Of a stretch of 39,601 nt of DNA, positions 7,637 to 17,561 are shown one piece after another; positions within the stretch are counted from its first letter, which is position 1, and the number at the start of each line of letters is the position of its first letter. The notes beneath the pieces are model-generated. The model did no database searches. It was not told the origin of the DNA and saw only the letters and a program-made list of their open reading frames with translations. A program made the position numbers and the translations under genes. This stretch comes from Chloroherpeton thalassium (GTDB taxonomy: Bacteria > Bacteroidota > Ignavibacteria > Kapaibacteriales > UBA2268): assembly GCA_020722095.1 (NCBI GenBank), contig DYLM01000011.1, positions 1 through 39,601 of the forward strand, in the 5' to 3' direction.

Positions 7637-8248
7637 TTAATGCTTCTCAGGTTCGGCTTCGGGTTTGAATAATTTACCTGAATTTATTGCCGAAGCACTG
7701 CGGGCAAAGCCACTCAAAATAAGGTGATTTATTCCCATAATTGCATTTTCTTGCATTGTTTGCACTTGCTCTAATTCGTCCGAATTGAAGTCCGATAATA
7801 CATAATCAACCAATTCTCCTGCACCAAATTTCCTGTCAATTCCCAGACGCAACCGAATGAAATTAGGATTTTGCGTTTTTTCGATAATTGACGCAATGCC
7901 ATTATGACCACCATCACTTCCACCTTTCCGCAAATGAACTTTGCCCAAAGGAAAATTATATTCATCAACTAATACAACAATTCTCTCGATTGGCACTTTG
8001 TAATTAATCATCAATCGTGCAACTGCTTCGCCCGATAAATTCATATAAGTAAGTGGCATTCCAATTATACAAGTCTGATTTTTATGCTTATATTCTGCTA
8101 TTTGATAATATTTTGTCTTTTCAAAAAAATTAAGTTCATTTTTTTCAATAATTTTATCAATCACCGACCAACCAATATTATGGCGAGTATTCTTATATTT
8201 CGCACCTGGATTGCCCAACCCTAATATTAACCAATCTGCATTTTGCAC
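7637..8248 (-). CDS. pth: Peptidyl-tRNA hydrolase
   Basis: Releases peptides from peptidyl-tRNA dropped by ribosomes. 203 residues, normal length. The signatures are LILGLGNPGAKYKNTRHNIGW, with Asn13 and catalytic His23, then GMPLTYMNLSGEAV with the substrate Asn, VLVDEYNFPLGKVHLR with the catalytic-site Asp, and GGSDGGHNGIASI. The DEYNFPLG segment differs from the common DDLDLPLG but keeps the Asp. It follows ftsK by 34 bp on the same strand. Its last codons run to within 7 bp of the MITE-like element, so the C-terminal tail may have been altered by that insertion (inference). Confidence 0.95.
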   Translation of the reverse strand: MQNADWLILGLGNPGAKYKNTRHNIGWSVIDKIIEKNELNFFEKTKYYQIAEYKHKNQTCIIGMPLTYMNLSGEAVARLMINYKVPIERIVVLVDEYNFPLGKVHLRKGGSDGGHNGIASIIEKTQNPNFIRLRLGIDRKFGAGELVDYVLSDFNSDELEQVQTMQENAIMGINHLILSGFARSASAINSGKLFKPEAEPEKH

Positions 8249-8282
8249 TTTTGCTACCTTTGTTTAGATTATTATTTGACAA

Positions 8283-11279
8283 TTACAAATATGCTTCAAG
8301 TTGCGATAAACTATCCAATAGAACATCTCGCATTTTGCTGCCTTTGCCTTCTCCAACTATGCCTGCGGCTTCCAATTCGTCCATAATCCTACCAGCACGA
8401 GCATAGCCAATTTTCATTCTACGCTGCAACATCGAGACCGATGCCTGTTGCATAGAAACAATTAACTTAGCGGCTTCTTCAAAAAGTGGATCGCGGTCAT
8501 TTGGATCCATATATTTTTCTTCCTTCTCTTCGGTATCCACACTTGGCAAAATATATGGTTCGGGATAGCCTGTTTGACTTGCAATAAATTCACAAATGCT
8601 ATCAACTTCGTCAGTGGAAATAAAAGCATTTTGCACACGAATTGGTTTGGGTGTTCCCGGTGGCAATATCAACATATCGCCATTGCCGAGAAGTTGCTCG
8701 GCTCCTTGTTGGTCCAAAATTGTGCGGCTGTCAATCCTTGATGATGCAAGATAAGCGATTCTTGCGGGGAAGTTCGCTTTGATTAAACCAGTAATTACAT
8801 CTACGGACGGACGCTGAGTGGCTACAATTAAGTGGATGCCAACCGCTCTTGCCATTTGTGCCAAACGGGTGATTGGCTCTTCGATTTCCTTCGAGGCAGT
8901 AAGCATTAAATCTGCCAACTCGTCAATCACAACAACAATGTAGGGCATTGGTGAGTGTTTGATTTTCTCACTTTTACGGATTTTACCTTCATAAAATTTT
9001 GCATTATAATCGTGAATATTCCTCTGACCTGCATCAGCAAGAATATCGTAGCGATTTTCCATTTCCACTACACAAGATTTAAGTATCAGTACTGCATCTT
9101 TGGGATTAGTGACAATCAAATCTTCAACATCGGGCGAGGTTGCCAAATAATGCTGACTTAATGCTGCATATTGGGGCATTTCCACTTTCTTTGGATCAAT
9201 GATTACAAATTTTAAATCTGCTGGATGAATTTTGAATAATAAACTATTGATAATTGTATTAACGCCCACACTTTTGCCCGAACCAGTTGAGCCAGCAATC
9301 AATAAGTGAGGCATTTTGGTCAAATCTTCGATAAACACTTCGCCATTAATTGTTTTGCCGAAAGCAAGTGGCAATCTAAAAGTTGAAGAATGATATTTTT
9401 CAGAACTAACTATATCTCCAAAGCGAACCATTTGTGGCTTGGCATTTGGAATTTCCACTCCTACGGTACCTTTGCCCGGCATTGGAGCCAATATTCTTAT
9501 ACCTTTTGCTTTGAGAGCCATTGCCAAATCGTCCGAAAGCGACTCAATTCTACTGATTTTAATTCCAGGAGCAGGTACAAATTCGTATAAAGTCACAACA
9601 GGACCAGGAGTAATTGTCATATTTTCAATTACGATTTTGAATGTCTCCAATTTCTCTTGTAATATCTGAGCATTTGCCTTGAATTCTTCGTAATCCACAT
9701 TGCTTTGGGCGGGTTGCTTAATTAATAAATCCAAAGGTGGAAATTTATAATTGATTTTCATTTCGGAATGGTCAGTATAAATCAATGATTTTGCGGTATC
9801 AGCGGCTTTTGTTTCGGGCAGAACAGTTACTCTGACATTTTGCGAATCCTGAAAATCTTGTTGAATCTGATTTGGTTTTTCAGTGATTGTTGGCTGAATA
9901 TCGGGAATAATTTCATTTTGATTACTTTGGGTTTGAATACTTTTTTCATTTCCATTTTCATATTCATTTTCAACATCACTTTGCTTATTCCACTCAATTT
10001 GATTTAATAATTCATCAATTTCTGTGATTTTCTCATCAATAGGAGTGTTGTTTTCGTTTGTGTTGAAATTATTAGCTTGTGATGCTAATGGAGTTTTTTC
10101 TTCGTTATCAGTATAATAATCAATGTGTTCTTCGTCCAAAATATGCTTCAATTCTTCGGTTTCGTGTTGCATTTCCTCTTGGAAATCTTTATTTGGCATT
10201 GCAACTTTACTTGGGTCAATCAGTTTAATTTGTGGAGTGAACTTTTTGGGTTGCTCTGGTTCGGGCTTTACTTCAATATTGCTTTGTTTTATCTGATTAT
10301 CTTCCTCAATGTTTAATATTTTATTGCGTGTCGAAAATGGAATATCGGACAATCCAGAACTCGCAACTCCACTATTTGCAGCGGCATCATTATTATTTAC
10401 AATATGAAATTCGATTGGCTTTTTGGTGCTTTCTTTGGCGATATTTTCAATATTTTGATTGGCGATATTTTCAATTACTTCTGATGTAGAGGAATCGTCT
10501 TGCTCGGATTCTGCAATATTTTCAGCATCTTGTGCTTGAACTTCTTCATTTGGATTTTCTGATGTTTCTTCGGGATTTTCATCTTTATTTTCTTTTCTAT
10601 TCTTAAAGAAATTTATGATATTTGCATAAAGATATTTGATAATATCCGAAATTTTAAAATTCATTCGATAGAAAATAGTCAAGAATATTGCAAATACAAA
10701 AATTAAAAATGCACCGTAATTACCCAAAACCGAGCTAATCAAATGAGCAAAGAAATATCCTACAAGTCCGCTCCACTCAAAAGGAATTGTGCCCAGCCAA
10801 GTAAATGACTGAATCGAACCAAAAAAGCCCGATGCAAAAAGCATTATTAGCGTCCAAAAAATCGTGGTTTTGCCCAGATTGGAATAGTCTTGATTTTTTC
10901 GTAAAATTGCAAAACTTAAATAAATTCCCAAGAAGAGAATAATGATAATTGGATAACCGAAAGTTTTGTTTAATAGAATGTCGGATAAATAAACGCCAAC
11001 TAAACCCAGCCAATTTTTAGTAATTGATTGACGGGCAATAATTTCGGGATTTCCGTCTAATAAGCCCAATAAGTCCGAAATGGATAAAGTGGATTGCTCC
11101 ACATCACTACGATTGAACGATACTATCGCAAAAGTAAGAAAAGTCAGAACAAGCAATGATAAAAATGCAAAGGTTTTAATGTGAAATGTATATTTTGACT
11201 TGACTTTTTCGATTAAGTTTTCTTTATTTTCCGTAGAATTATCTTCATCTAACGGCAAATGCTTTTCTTCCGAAAACAT
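8283..11279 (-). CDS. ftsK: DNA translocase FtsK/SpoIIIE
   Basis: Septal ATP-driven DNA pump that clears chromosome termini and supports XerCD dimer resolution. The 998 residues divide into an N-terminal membrane part with about four helices (first ~32-55, last ending ~205) and an acidic Asn/Glu-rich linker (~210-500). The RecA-like motor follows, with Walker A AGSTGSGKSVG near 663 and Walker B VVVIDELADLM near 785, plus RLAQMARAVGIHLIVATQRPS. The C-terminal gamma winged helix (~930-998: AKLIVSMQQASVSMLQRRMKIGYARAGRIMDELEAAGIV, shown in part) would read KOPS sites. It lies between comB and pth on the same strand with short gaps. Confidence 0.97.
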   Translation of the reverse strand: MFSEEKHLPLDEDNSTENKENLIEKVKSKYTFHIKTFAFLSLLVLTFLTFAIVSFNRSDVEQSTLSISDLLGLLDGNPEIIARQSITKNWLGLVGVYLSDILLNKTFGYPIIIILFLGIYLSFAILRKNQDYSNLGKTTIFWTLIMLFASGFFGSIQSFTWLGTIPFEWSGLVGYFFAHLISSVLGNYGAFLIFVFAIFLTIFYRMNFKISDIIKYLYANIINFFKNRKENKDENPEETSENPNEEVQAQDAENIAESEQDDSSTSEVIENIANQNIENIAKESTKKPIEFHIVNNNDAAANSGVASSGLSDIPFSTRNKILNIEEDNQIKQSNIEVKPEPEQPKKFTPQIKLIDPSKVAMPNKDFQEEMQHETEELKHILDEEHIDYYTDNEEKTPLASQANNFNTNENNTPIDEKITEIDELLNQIEWNKQSDVENEYENGNEKSIQTQSNQNEIIPDIQPTITEKPNQIQQDFQDSQNVRVTVLPETKAADTAKSLIYTDHSEMKINYKFPPLDLLIKQPAQSNVDYEEFKANAQILQEKLETFKIVIENMTITPGPVVTLYEFVPAPGIKISRIESLSDDLAMALKAKGIRILAPMPGKGTVGVEIPNAKPQMVRFGDIVSSEKYHSSTFRLPLAFGKTINGEVFIEDLTKMPHLLIAGSTGSGKSVGVNTIINSLLFKIHPADLKFVIIDPKKVEMPQYAALSQHYLATSPDVEDLIVTNPKDAVLILKSCVVEMENRYDILADAGQRNIHDYNAKFYEGKIRKSEKIKHSPMPYIVVVIDELADLMLTASKEIEEPITRLAQMARAVGIHLIVATQRPSVDVITGLIKANFPARIAYLASSRIDSRTILDQQGAEQLLGNGDMLILPPGTPKPIRVQNAFISTDEVDSICEFIASQTGYPEPYILPSVDTEEKEEKYMDPNDRDPLFEEAAKLIVSMQQASVSMLQRRMKIGYARAGRIMDELEAAGIVGEGKGSKMRDVLLDSLSQLEAYL

Positions 11280-11347
11280 TTTTAAATTCCCCTATGCTGC
11301 AAAATTCAAATATAAGAATTTCTATTGAATATTTTTTAAAATTTAAG

Positions 11348-12091
11348 TTAAATTATTGATTTTTTTATGCTTATGCCTTCAATTATTGGCAATGATGGGT
11401 ATTTATTCCAAGAAAAACTTTCCTCTATGTCTTCTGCCAAACCAGCGGCATACATTTTTTTACAATGGTCGCGGGATTTTAGAAAGTCAAAAATATTCTC
11501 TTTGTGATAATCAAATAAATCCTTTGCTGCACAAGCTGCGTCTTGAAGCTCGTAGCTCCCTCTTTTGGTTAATTCGCTAATATATCCACCAATGCATAAA
11601 GTGTCCTCGAAAGAGAAAAGTCCATTATTTCCTGCACATAAGAACGATATATTCTCAATCTCGGAATCATCTGCCATAGTATGGTGAATATACTCCATCA
11701 CTTTATCGAAATTGACATAAGCGGCAATAATTCTATGTTTGGAGGATTTTGCTTTGGTAAAAATGCGTGTGCCATTTGTAGTAGTAAAAATGATTGTTTT
11801 ACCTTCAATTTTTTCGCGAGTGTATTCCAAAGGTGAATTGCCAAAGTCGAAACTTGCAGGTTTCATCATATTTTTTTCTCCACCGATAATGCGAATTGAG
11901 CGGTCGAGGCTTGCGTAAATTTTCATTGCTTGGTCGGCTTCTTCGGCGGGAATAATTTCTTTTGCTCCATTATAAATTGCAGCAGCAATAGTTGTACTTG
12001 CTCGGAGTGCATCTACATAAACAACTATCGATTTGGCAAACTGATTTTCGTCTTCTTTAAAATTAGCAGTTAAATAAGCGTTTATTAACAT
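11348..12091 (-). CDS. comB: 2-phosphosulfolactate phosphatase family protein (ComB)
   Basis: A 247-residue ComB-family protein: VYVDALRASTTIAAAI near the N-terminus, IIGGEKNMMKPASFDFGNSPLEY (residues ~73-95, in part GEKNMMKPASFDFGNSP) and IIFTTTNGTRIF are the family blocks. In archaea it dephosphorylates phosphosulfolactate for coenzyme M. In bacteria that lack the rest of that pathway, as appears to be the case in this window, the substrate is uncertain. It heads the comB-ftsK-pth minus-strand run. The region upstream (12092-12494) is non-coding. Confidence 0.9.
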   Translation of the reverse strand: MLINAYLTANFKEDENQFAKSIVVYVDALRASTTIAAAIYNGAKEIIPAEEADQAMKIYASLDRSIRIIGGEKNMMKPASFDFGNSPLEYTREKIEGKTIIFTTTNGTRIFTKAKSSKHRIIAAYVNFDKVMEYIHHTMADDSEIENISFLCAGNNGLFSFEDTLCIGGYISELTKRGSYELQDAACAAKDLFDYHKENIFDFLKSRDHCKKMYAAGLAEDIEESFSWNKYPSLPIIEGISIKKSII

Positions 12092-12494
12092 TATTAAATT
12101 TCAATTTTATTTAAAACAAAATTATCAATAAGTAAATAAATAGCAATATTATGTGCAGTTATTATTTTCCTAAAACTAATGTTGAATTTTTGTAAAAAAA
12201 TGTTAAAAAATAGGTTATCGCATATTAATTAGTAGTTCGTATAAAATATTATGCTAATTGTTCATTTTAAAGAAGCAAAATCTTTGCAATTTTTGAACTG
12301 ATAACCAATACCCAGCACTTAAAGCCCAGAGCACTCCAACAAATAAAAATCCCCCAATCTTTCGCTTGATATCCAAGTGAATTATCGGAGGATACAATTC
12401 GCATAAACAATTTAAAACAAATAAAGGAAAATTAAAATGAAAACTATAAAACTTATTTATATTTATTTATTAATTAATTTACTTTCTATATTTT
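12092..12494. other. Intergenic region with a possible short leader-like ORF
   Basis: About 400 bp with no convincing gene. A plus-strand ORF at 12437-12511 (24 codons, MKTIKLIYIYLLINLLSIFF...) follows an AAAGGAAAA stretch and looks like an isolated signal peptide. It overlaps the 3' end of the barrel gene and may be a gene remnant, a micropeptide or chance. On the minus strand at ~12250-12420 a start-less frame encodes a hydrophobic segment (GGFLFVGVLWALSAGYWLS); I give it little weight. The stretch 12304-12340 is CA-rich and resembles the degenerate repeats at 1-56 and 25890. Confidence 0.3.
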
Positions 12495-13355
12495 TTACAA
12501 CGAGAATCTAATGTCAAATCCAGCTTGAATTGCACTTACTCTCCAACTTTGGTCACTGCTAAGTTCTGTGATACCAAAATTATAAACAATACCAGGAACA
12601 ATATAGAAACGACCCATTAAAATTTCGTATTGGATACCGGCTTTGACTGCTACGCGTAATGCACTTGCATTTGGAATATTGCCATCATTCACAACAATTG
12701 TTCTGTCGTTGTTTTCGTAACGAATACCCAGCTGTTCCCAATTATCAGCACGGCGGAAGCGAGCATTTAATGGTTCCATCAAACGGAAATCTTGTCTAAA
12801 TGTTTTGGATAGAGCATAGTCAAAAGTAGGTCCAATTGTGAAGCCTAAGTTCATTCCTTCAAATGGATTTATTTTATACACTGCTTCGAATGTAGCCATA
12901 CTATAATCAACACTCAAAATGTGAAGTGTTGATGAATTAATGATTCTTTGGTCGATAACATTGCCATTTGCATCAACAACTGAAACTAATGAAGGATAAG
13001 TATCCCCACCAACTTCCAAGTAAGAAGGCATTGTTTGGTACATTGCTCTAACGATTATCGAAGAATTGGAGTTCTTGAAATCTCCTAAAATATGTTCGTA
13101 AGTAAACCCTACAAAAAAGCCATTATCTTGTCCGCTTTCAAAAGTTGGGCAAGGTGCAACATTCTCGTTGCCAGCATCAGCAAAAGTTTTAAGACTTACA
13201 CTATGCAATGACCTATTATAACCAAAAACTGGTCCGATGAAAATTGGGCGAGTCTCTTGGAATGGAGCAAGCGGGTTTTCTAAGTCGCCTTGTGCATTAG
13301 TGTCAACAAATCCCAATGACACTAAAAGCAATAATAAAAGTAAATGTTTGTGCAT
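12495..13355 (-). CDS. Outer-membrane beta-barrel protein
   Basis: A 286-residue protein with a clean signal peptide (HKHLLLLLLLVSLGF, cleavage near NAQG), followed by alternating amphipathic strands rich in Gly/Tyr/Phe. Examples are FVGFTYEHILGDF, MNLGFTIGPTFDYALS, IQYEILMGRFYIVPGIVYNFG and the final AGFDIRFSL. This is a small outer-membrane barrel of the PF13568/OmpA-barrel type. It starts only 3 bp after the stop of the 1354-residue T9SS cargo gene, so the two are one operon. This recalls the pairing of T9SS cargo with PorP/SprF-type barrels, but I do not see PorP/SprF-specific features. Exact role unknown. Confidence 0.75.
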   Translation of the reverse strand: MHKHLLLLLLLVSLGFVDTNAQGDLENPLAPFQETRPIFIGPVFGYNRSLHSVSLKTFADAGNENVAPCPTFESGQDNGFFVGFTYEHILGDFKNSNSSIIVRAMYQTMPSYLEVGGDTYPSLVSVVDANGNVIDQRIINSSTLHILSVDYSMATFEAVYKINPFEGMNLGFTIGPTFDYALSKTFRQDFRLMEPLNARFRRADNWEQLGIRYENNDRTIVVNDGNIPNASALRVAVKAGIQYEILMGRFYIVPGIVYNFGITELSSDQSWRVSAIQAGFDIRFSL

Positions 13356-13358
13356 TTT

Positions 13359-16300
13359 TCACCTAATTATATTAATTGTATTAATCTCTATTTTATTATC
13401 AATTTCTGTTTTTAAATAATATTTTCCATTTGTCAAATTTTCAACTACAAAAATTAAGAAAAAATTTCCTTTTGACAAAATCTTTTTATCAAAAAGTACA
13501 AATTCTTTTCCAAAATTATCAAAAATGGAAATGTAAAGATAACTATTTTTCTTCAATTGTAAATCAATTTTGATAAAATTTGTTGCAGGATTTGGATAAA
13601 TTTGCATTTTTGGTTGGTCATCAACAATAATTATCGGTCGCATTGGGTTCATACAAACCTCTTTAAGTCTTACTACATTTGTAGTGCTGTCGTTTTCAAA
13701 ACATCCGATTGGAAGCAATGAAACATTAAAATCAGTCTTACTTAATGAATCTAAAAGTGCATAAAAAGTAAGATTAATGCTCCATTTATCGCCTTTTTTA
13801 AAGATATACGGGGCATCGTTCCATTTAAGTTCAATTTTATCCAAAGTTTGATTTATCGTAAAATTCTTCTCAATTACCGTATCGCCAGTTATTATTGTAA
13901 GCGTTGCTGATTGATTAATTGCATAAATAATATTTTGACGAGTTGCAATTTCTATATCAAAACTAATTTCTTCGTCTGTATTATTCGTAATTTCGCCCGA
14001 TAATGTTATAGATGTTGAATCTGTCGGGAAAATTTCAATATCTTTTAGTTCAGTTAAATTGATTTTGCCATTTTTTGGGACAATGTTCAGTGAATTTTCC
14101 TTAACATTAATTTCGTTGAAAACCCCGATTGCATCTATGTTTACAACCTCATTCAATTTAAAATGGAAGATCAGAGTTAATTCGTAAAAATCATTTGCAG
14201 CAATTGGAATTGGCAATTTACTTTGATAATCTTTCAAAATTTCATATTCAATATTATCAGGTATTATCGAAAGATTTATCGAATCTAAACTTATTTGAAA
14301 ATCTTCATTATTCACGAATTGAATTTTAACTGTATCAGACAAGCAGACATAATGCTCATTTTCGGAAATTATCCTTACTTCACAATCAATCTGTGGTGGC
14401 GAAATCGAATTCCCACGAATGATAATTGTATCGATTTTACGAGCAAAATTGGGCATAGCATCATTAACAACACCAAGCACAAGAATATGCTCGCCTAATT
14501 CACTTGGAGCGAAAATAACATCAAATTCTAATGATGAATAGATTGGAATAGAATAATTATAATAATTGCTCAAATCAATTGTAAAAGCGTTATTTGTATT
14601 AGAAATTATATAAACCGAATCAATAAATAATGCTTCGTTTCCTGTACTAAAGATTAATTTCTCTTTTGCATTTGCTTGAGTATAAATTTCAATATCGCCA
14701 AAGTCATAATTTTTGGTCTCAATTACTGGTAAAGTGCCAGTACCACGAATGTCAAAAATTATTGGATCATGCAATTGCCAATCGCACTTTAATTGTGCTG
14801 AAAGCCTATAATCAATCGTGTCTGCTGGGTCGTATTCCAACGAAACGGGATAAATTCCTAATCCATCTATCTGAGCAGATAAATTTTCGAGTGTATTGGA
14901 ATTATTATCAGGAACATCAACAAGCAAGTATTTTTCGAATTGCAATAGTGAAGAAACATTGCCATCATTCACAATATTGATAATCGTGTCCAAATTAGTG
15001 CCAATCCGTCTTTTGCCAAAATCTACATAAATATCTTGGAATAATGGAGCAACTCCACGTCCAGTAACCGCTACTTTATTTTCAAGTTTCAAGTGATTAT
15101 TGAATTTTACATTTTCAATATAATTTGCTCGCGATGTTGGCTTGAATTTGACTGGTATCTGCAAGATAGAATCTTGATAAAGCCAAAAAGGAAATAGCCT
15201 ATCTGTTGTAAATTCAAATCCTGCTTCATTCATATAATACGAAAGTCCATCTAACCGAATTTGTACATTTCCTATATTCTTTATCTGAATAAAATGTTCG
15301 GCGGAATCTCCAATGAAAACATCGCCAAAGTCCCAACCAGTCAATTCTAAACCGGGTTGAACAACTTCTGCTAAAAGTGTGATTCGGCGAGTGATCCCGC
15401 ACTCGAAATTAAGTTGAATTTCCGAACGCAATGCATCTAACGTCATATTTGGGTCAAAGCAAACTTTGCCAAGCAGTGTTTCGTTTGGCTCGAGTGTATC
15501 GGGCAATGAAAAATCGTAATAATACCCAAGTCTTGAATCAAAAGGAAAATCAATGGAATTTAACACGATTGGTTCGTCTGCATTATTGCGAATGTAGAAA
15601 TTGGAACACAAGGAATCTGCCCAACTAATTGTGCCGTAATCAATATTGCTTGTCCAGTCAATTTTTATGGGATTATGAATAAATTGATATGTATTTTTAT
15701 TGCCTTTTTTATCCCACGAATAAATTACCAAACGAGCAGGTGAATAAATATCAATCACACTTGCATTGAAGTGAATTATGCTATCGCCGAGTTGCAATGG
15801 GAATAATTTGTAATCAAAATTGGTTGTTAAATTTTCGTCCACTGTTGCAAAGTTCAAACCCGATGAATTCGCTTGTGGGAAATCAATAATTTGCCCTTCC
15901 AAGTAAAAGCAACTTGTATCTACAAGTGCAACTGGTGCCATAATATCATCATTTTCGGGGTCAAGCAAACCCGCTCCCAGCACCATTGCATAAGAATCGT
16001 ATTCGCCTACTCCAAATAATATGCCACTAAATTTGCCTTCGGTTGCTATAATTTCGTGTGTTCCTATATCAAGAGGCAGAATTGCCCAGAATAAATCTGT
16101 ATTTACAATTCTTTGAGTTTTTATTGCCGAAATAGTATCAATTTTATCTCCATCTAAATACAGATAATCCAGAGCTTGCGATTGTGCTATTAGAGTAACG
16201 TAATGATTAGTGTATTGATCGGGATTGAAGAATACTCCGCCAGGAGTGGAAATCAGCACTCTTTGCACAAATTGCTCTTGTGGCGGGAGCATTACCATTG

Positions 16301-17423
16301 AAGGATCGAAGTTCTTGCCCTCATTGTCCAATCCTGTTCTCATCATAAATTGAGCAATTTGGAATGGTTGGTCGCTCTGCCATATTGCAGGAGAATTTAG
16401 CCCTACAATTTCGTGAACTTCCAAACTATCAGTAAAGTTTATATCCACAGGATATGGACTGGTATAATATTTTACTTTTGTATTTGGATTAATATTTATC
16501 AATTTAAAATAATCACCATTTGGACTAACACCAAAAGGAATGGAAAAGTAAAGTTTGCCCCAAGATTTAATTGGTTGCAACATTTCCACTATATGATCTT
16601 TGGAATCTTTACCTTTGGGTACATCTTGCATAATTGCAGTCCGCATATGTCCGGAGAGAACTCCAATTGGTTTATCAGACTTGATTAATGTTCCCGAAAG
16701 GTCGCCAAAGCCACGAGGAAAATCAGCAGATTGAACCAAATAAGTTTCGCCTCGGTTTAAATGAACTTGATAATATCGGTCAGATAATTTTCCAGCGGCA
16801 GTTTTTGATTTTGGTGAAAATGTTATTATTGTATTATTTTCCGATGCCATAATCAAAAATTCAGAGGGACGTGGATAAAACTGAATCAAAGAGTCTGTTG
16901 AAGTTGGTGGGGGATCTATGGGGTCGTATAAGTCATTTGGCATTGATAATATTGCGTATTCGTTGCCCCAATTTGCAGTAGGAATACAAACGTAACTATC
17001 CGATGTTCTGGGCTGGCTATTAAAAGCATATACAACAATTGGATTGTCTGAAATAATTTCAATTGCATTTTTGGTAACAACTTCGGACTCATCGTTATAA
17101 TAACGATTGCTTATTGTTGTAGTTAGAACCGAATCACCGGGAATATTGTAATTTTCTTTATAGCCATTTGGGTGAGTAATTTGAACTTTTGTCCATTTTC
17201 GTGCCGATATAAATATGCGTAATTCTACACCACGATAGTCAGTTTCGTAAAATTCATTTTCCATAAAGGAAACCCAAAAATGCGTACCTTCATAAGAAGA
17301 AAATTGTTCCGTTCCTGCTTTGCTGGTAATTGTGAAAGATAAAAATAAAGAAATAGCAGTAAAAAGTTTGAATATTAAACTTCTGCTAATTGAATTATAT
17401 ATTTTATTTCTTGTATATTTCAT
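13359..17423 (-). CDS. Large secreted T9SS cargo with IgGFc-binding-like N-domain and anchor-D repeats
   Basis: 1354 residues. A signal peptide (~1-36) is followed by a region (~40-500) with the pattern of the IgGFc-binding N-terminal domain seen in bacterial surface proteins: GTHFWVSFMEN, PIVVYAFNSQPRTSDSYVCIP and WGNEYAILSMPND. The middle has at least three choice-of-anchor-D/ASH-like modules beginning GWDFGDVFIGDSAEHFIQI, YVDFGKRRIGTNLD and NYDFGDIEIYTQAN. The last ~75 residues are a type A T9SS sorting domain beginning MQIYPNPATNFIKI. It is probably exported through the outer membrane and attached to or released from the surface. The ligand is unknown. The downstream barrel gene is 3 bp away. 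A repeat-flanked DUF559 gene lies upstream. Confidence 0.85.
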   Translation of the reverse strand: MKYTRNKIYNSISRSLIFKLFTAISLFLSFTITSKAGTEQFSSYEGTHFWVSFMENEFYETDYRGVELRIFISARKWTKVQITHPNGYKENYNIPGDSVLTTTISNRYYNDESEVVTKNAIEIISDNPIVVYAFNSQPRTSDSYVCIPTANWGNEYAILSMPNDLYDPIDPPPTSTDSLIQFYPRPSEFLIMASENNTIITFSPKSKTAAGKLSDRYYQVHLNRGETYLVQSADFPRGFGDLSGTLIKSDKPIGVLSGHMRTAIMQDVPKGKDSKDHIVEMLQPIKSWGKLYFSIPFGVSPNGDYFKLININPNTKVKYYTSPYPVDINFTDSLEVHEIVGLNSPAIWQSDQPFQIAQFMMRTGLDNEGKNFDPSMVMLPPQEQFVQRVLISTPGGVFFNPDQYTNHYVTLIAQSQALDYLYLDGDKIDTISAIKTQRIVNTDLFWAILPLDIGTHEIIATEGKFSGILFGVGEYDSYAMVLGAGLLDPENDDIMAPVALVDTSCFYLEGQIIDFPQANSSGLNFATVDENLTTNFDYKLFPLQLGDSIIHFNASVIDIYSPARLVIYSWDKKGNKNTYQFIHNPIKIDWTSNIDYGTISWADSLCSNFYIRNNADEPIVLNSIDFPFDSRLGYYYDFSLPDTLEPNETLLGKVCFDPNMTLDALRSEIQLNFECGITRRITLLAEVVQPGLELTGWDFGDVFIGDSAEHFIQIKNIGNVQIRLDGLSYYMNEAGFEFTTDRLFPFWLYQDSILQIPVKFKPTSRANYIENVKFNNHLKLENKVAVTGRGVAPLFQDIYVDFGKRRIGTNLDTIINIVNDGNVSSLLQFEKYLLVDVPDNNSNTLENLSAQIDGLGIYPVSLEYDPADTIDYRLSAQLKCDWQLHDPIIFDIRGTGTLPVIETKNYDFGDIEIYTQANAKEKLIFSTGNEALFIDSVYIISNTNNAFTIDLSNYYNYSIPIYSSLEFDVIFAPSELGEHILVLGVVNDAMPNFARKIDTIIIRGNSISPPQIDCEVRIISENEHYVCLSDTVKIQFVNNEDFQISLDSINLSIIPDNIEYEILKDYQSKLPIPIAANDFYELTLIFHFKLNEVVNIDAIGVFNEINVKENSLNIVPKNGKINLTELKDIEIFPTDSTSITLSGEITNNTDEEISFDIEIATRQNIIYAINQSATLTIITGDTVIEKNFTINQTLDKIELKWNDAPYIFKKGDKWSINLTFYALLDSLSKTDFNVSLLPIGCFENDSTTNVVRLKEVCMNPMRPIIIVDDQPKMQIYPNPATNFIKIDLQLKKNSYLYISIFDNFGKEFVLFDKKILSKGNFFLIFVVENLTNGKYYLKTEIDNKIEINTINIIR

Positions 17424-17470
17424 CTTTAACCTATAATTTTTTCCTCATCTGGTCCTCACCCCGAGAATAT

Positions 17471-17560
17471 TATTCCCCCTCTGTGAGGGGGCAGGGGGAG
17501 GTTTTGATTGAACATCCTCTTCCTATTCCCCCTCTATTAAGAGGGGGTCAGGGGGTGTGT
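17471..17560. repeat. C/G-rich hairpin repeat, copy B (3' side of the DUF559 gene)
   Basis: Two hairpin modules. B1 (17471-17503) is ATTCCCCCTCTGTGAGGGGG followed by CAGGGGGAGG, almost identical to the right end of copy C. B2 (17525-17560) is CCCCCTCT-ATTA-AGAGGGGG followed by CAGGGGGTGTGT. The inner edge AGGGGGTGTGT is the inverse of ACACACCCCCT at the left edge of copy C, so the DUF559 gene lies between short inverted repeats. B starts 48 bp upstream of the T9SS cargo gene and may affect its transcription. Confidence 0.8.
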
Positions 17561-17561
17561 A

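Noticed and set aside
7463-7672. 69-codon plus-strand ORF between rfaE2 and pth
   Set aside because: It lies almost entirely within the MITE-like element and its inverted repeats, and ends inside pth; the protein has no recognisable pattern.
12250-12420. Minus-strand membrane-protein fragment
   Set aside because: It has no start codon or homology that I can recognise, and part of it is CA-rich repeat-like DNA; a hydrophobic reading in AT-rich DNA is not enough.
13359-17423. IgG-binding virulence factor
   Set aside because: The IgGFc-binding name comes from a eukaryotic domain; in environmental FCB bacteria the same fold is common on secreted proteins and does not imply binding to antibodies.
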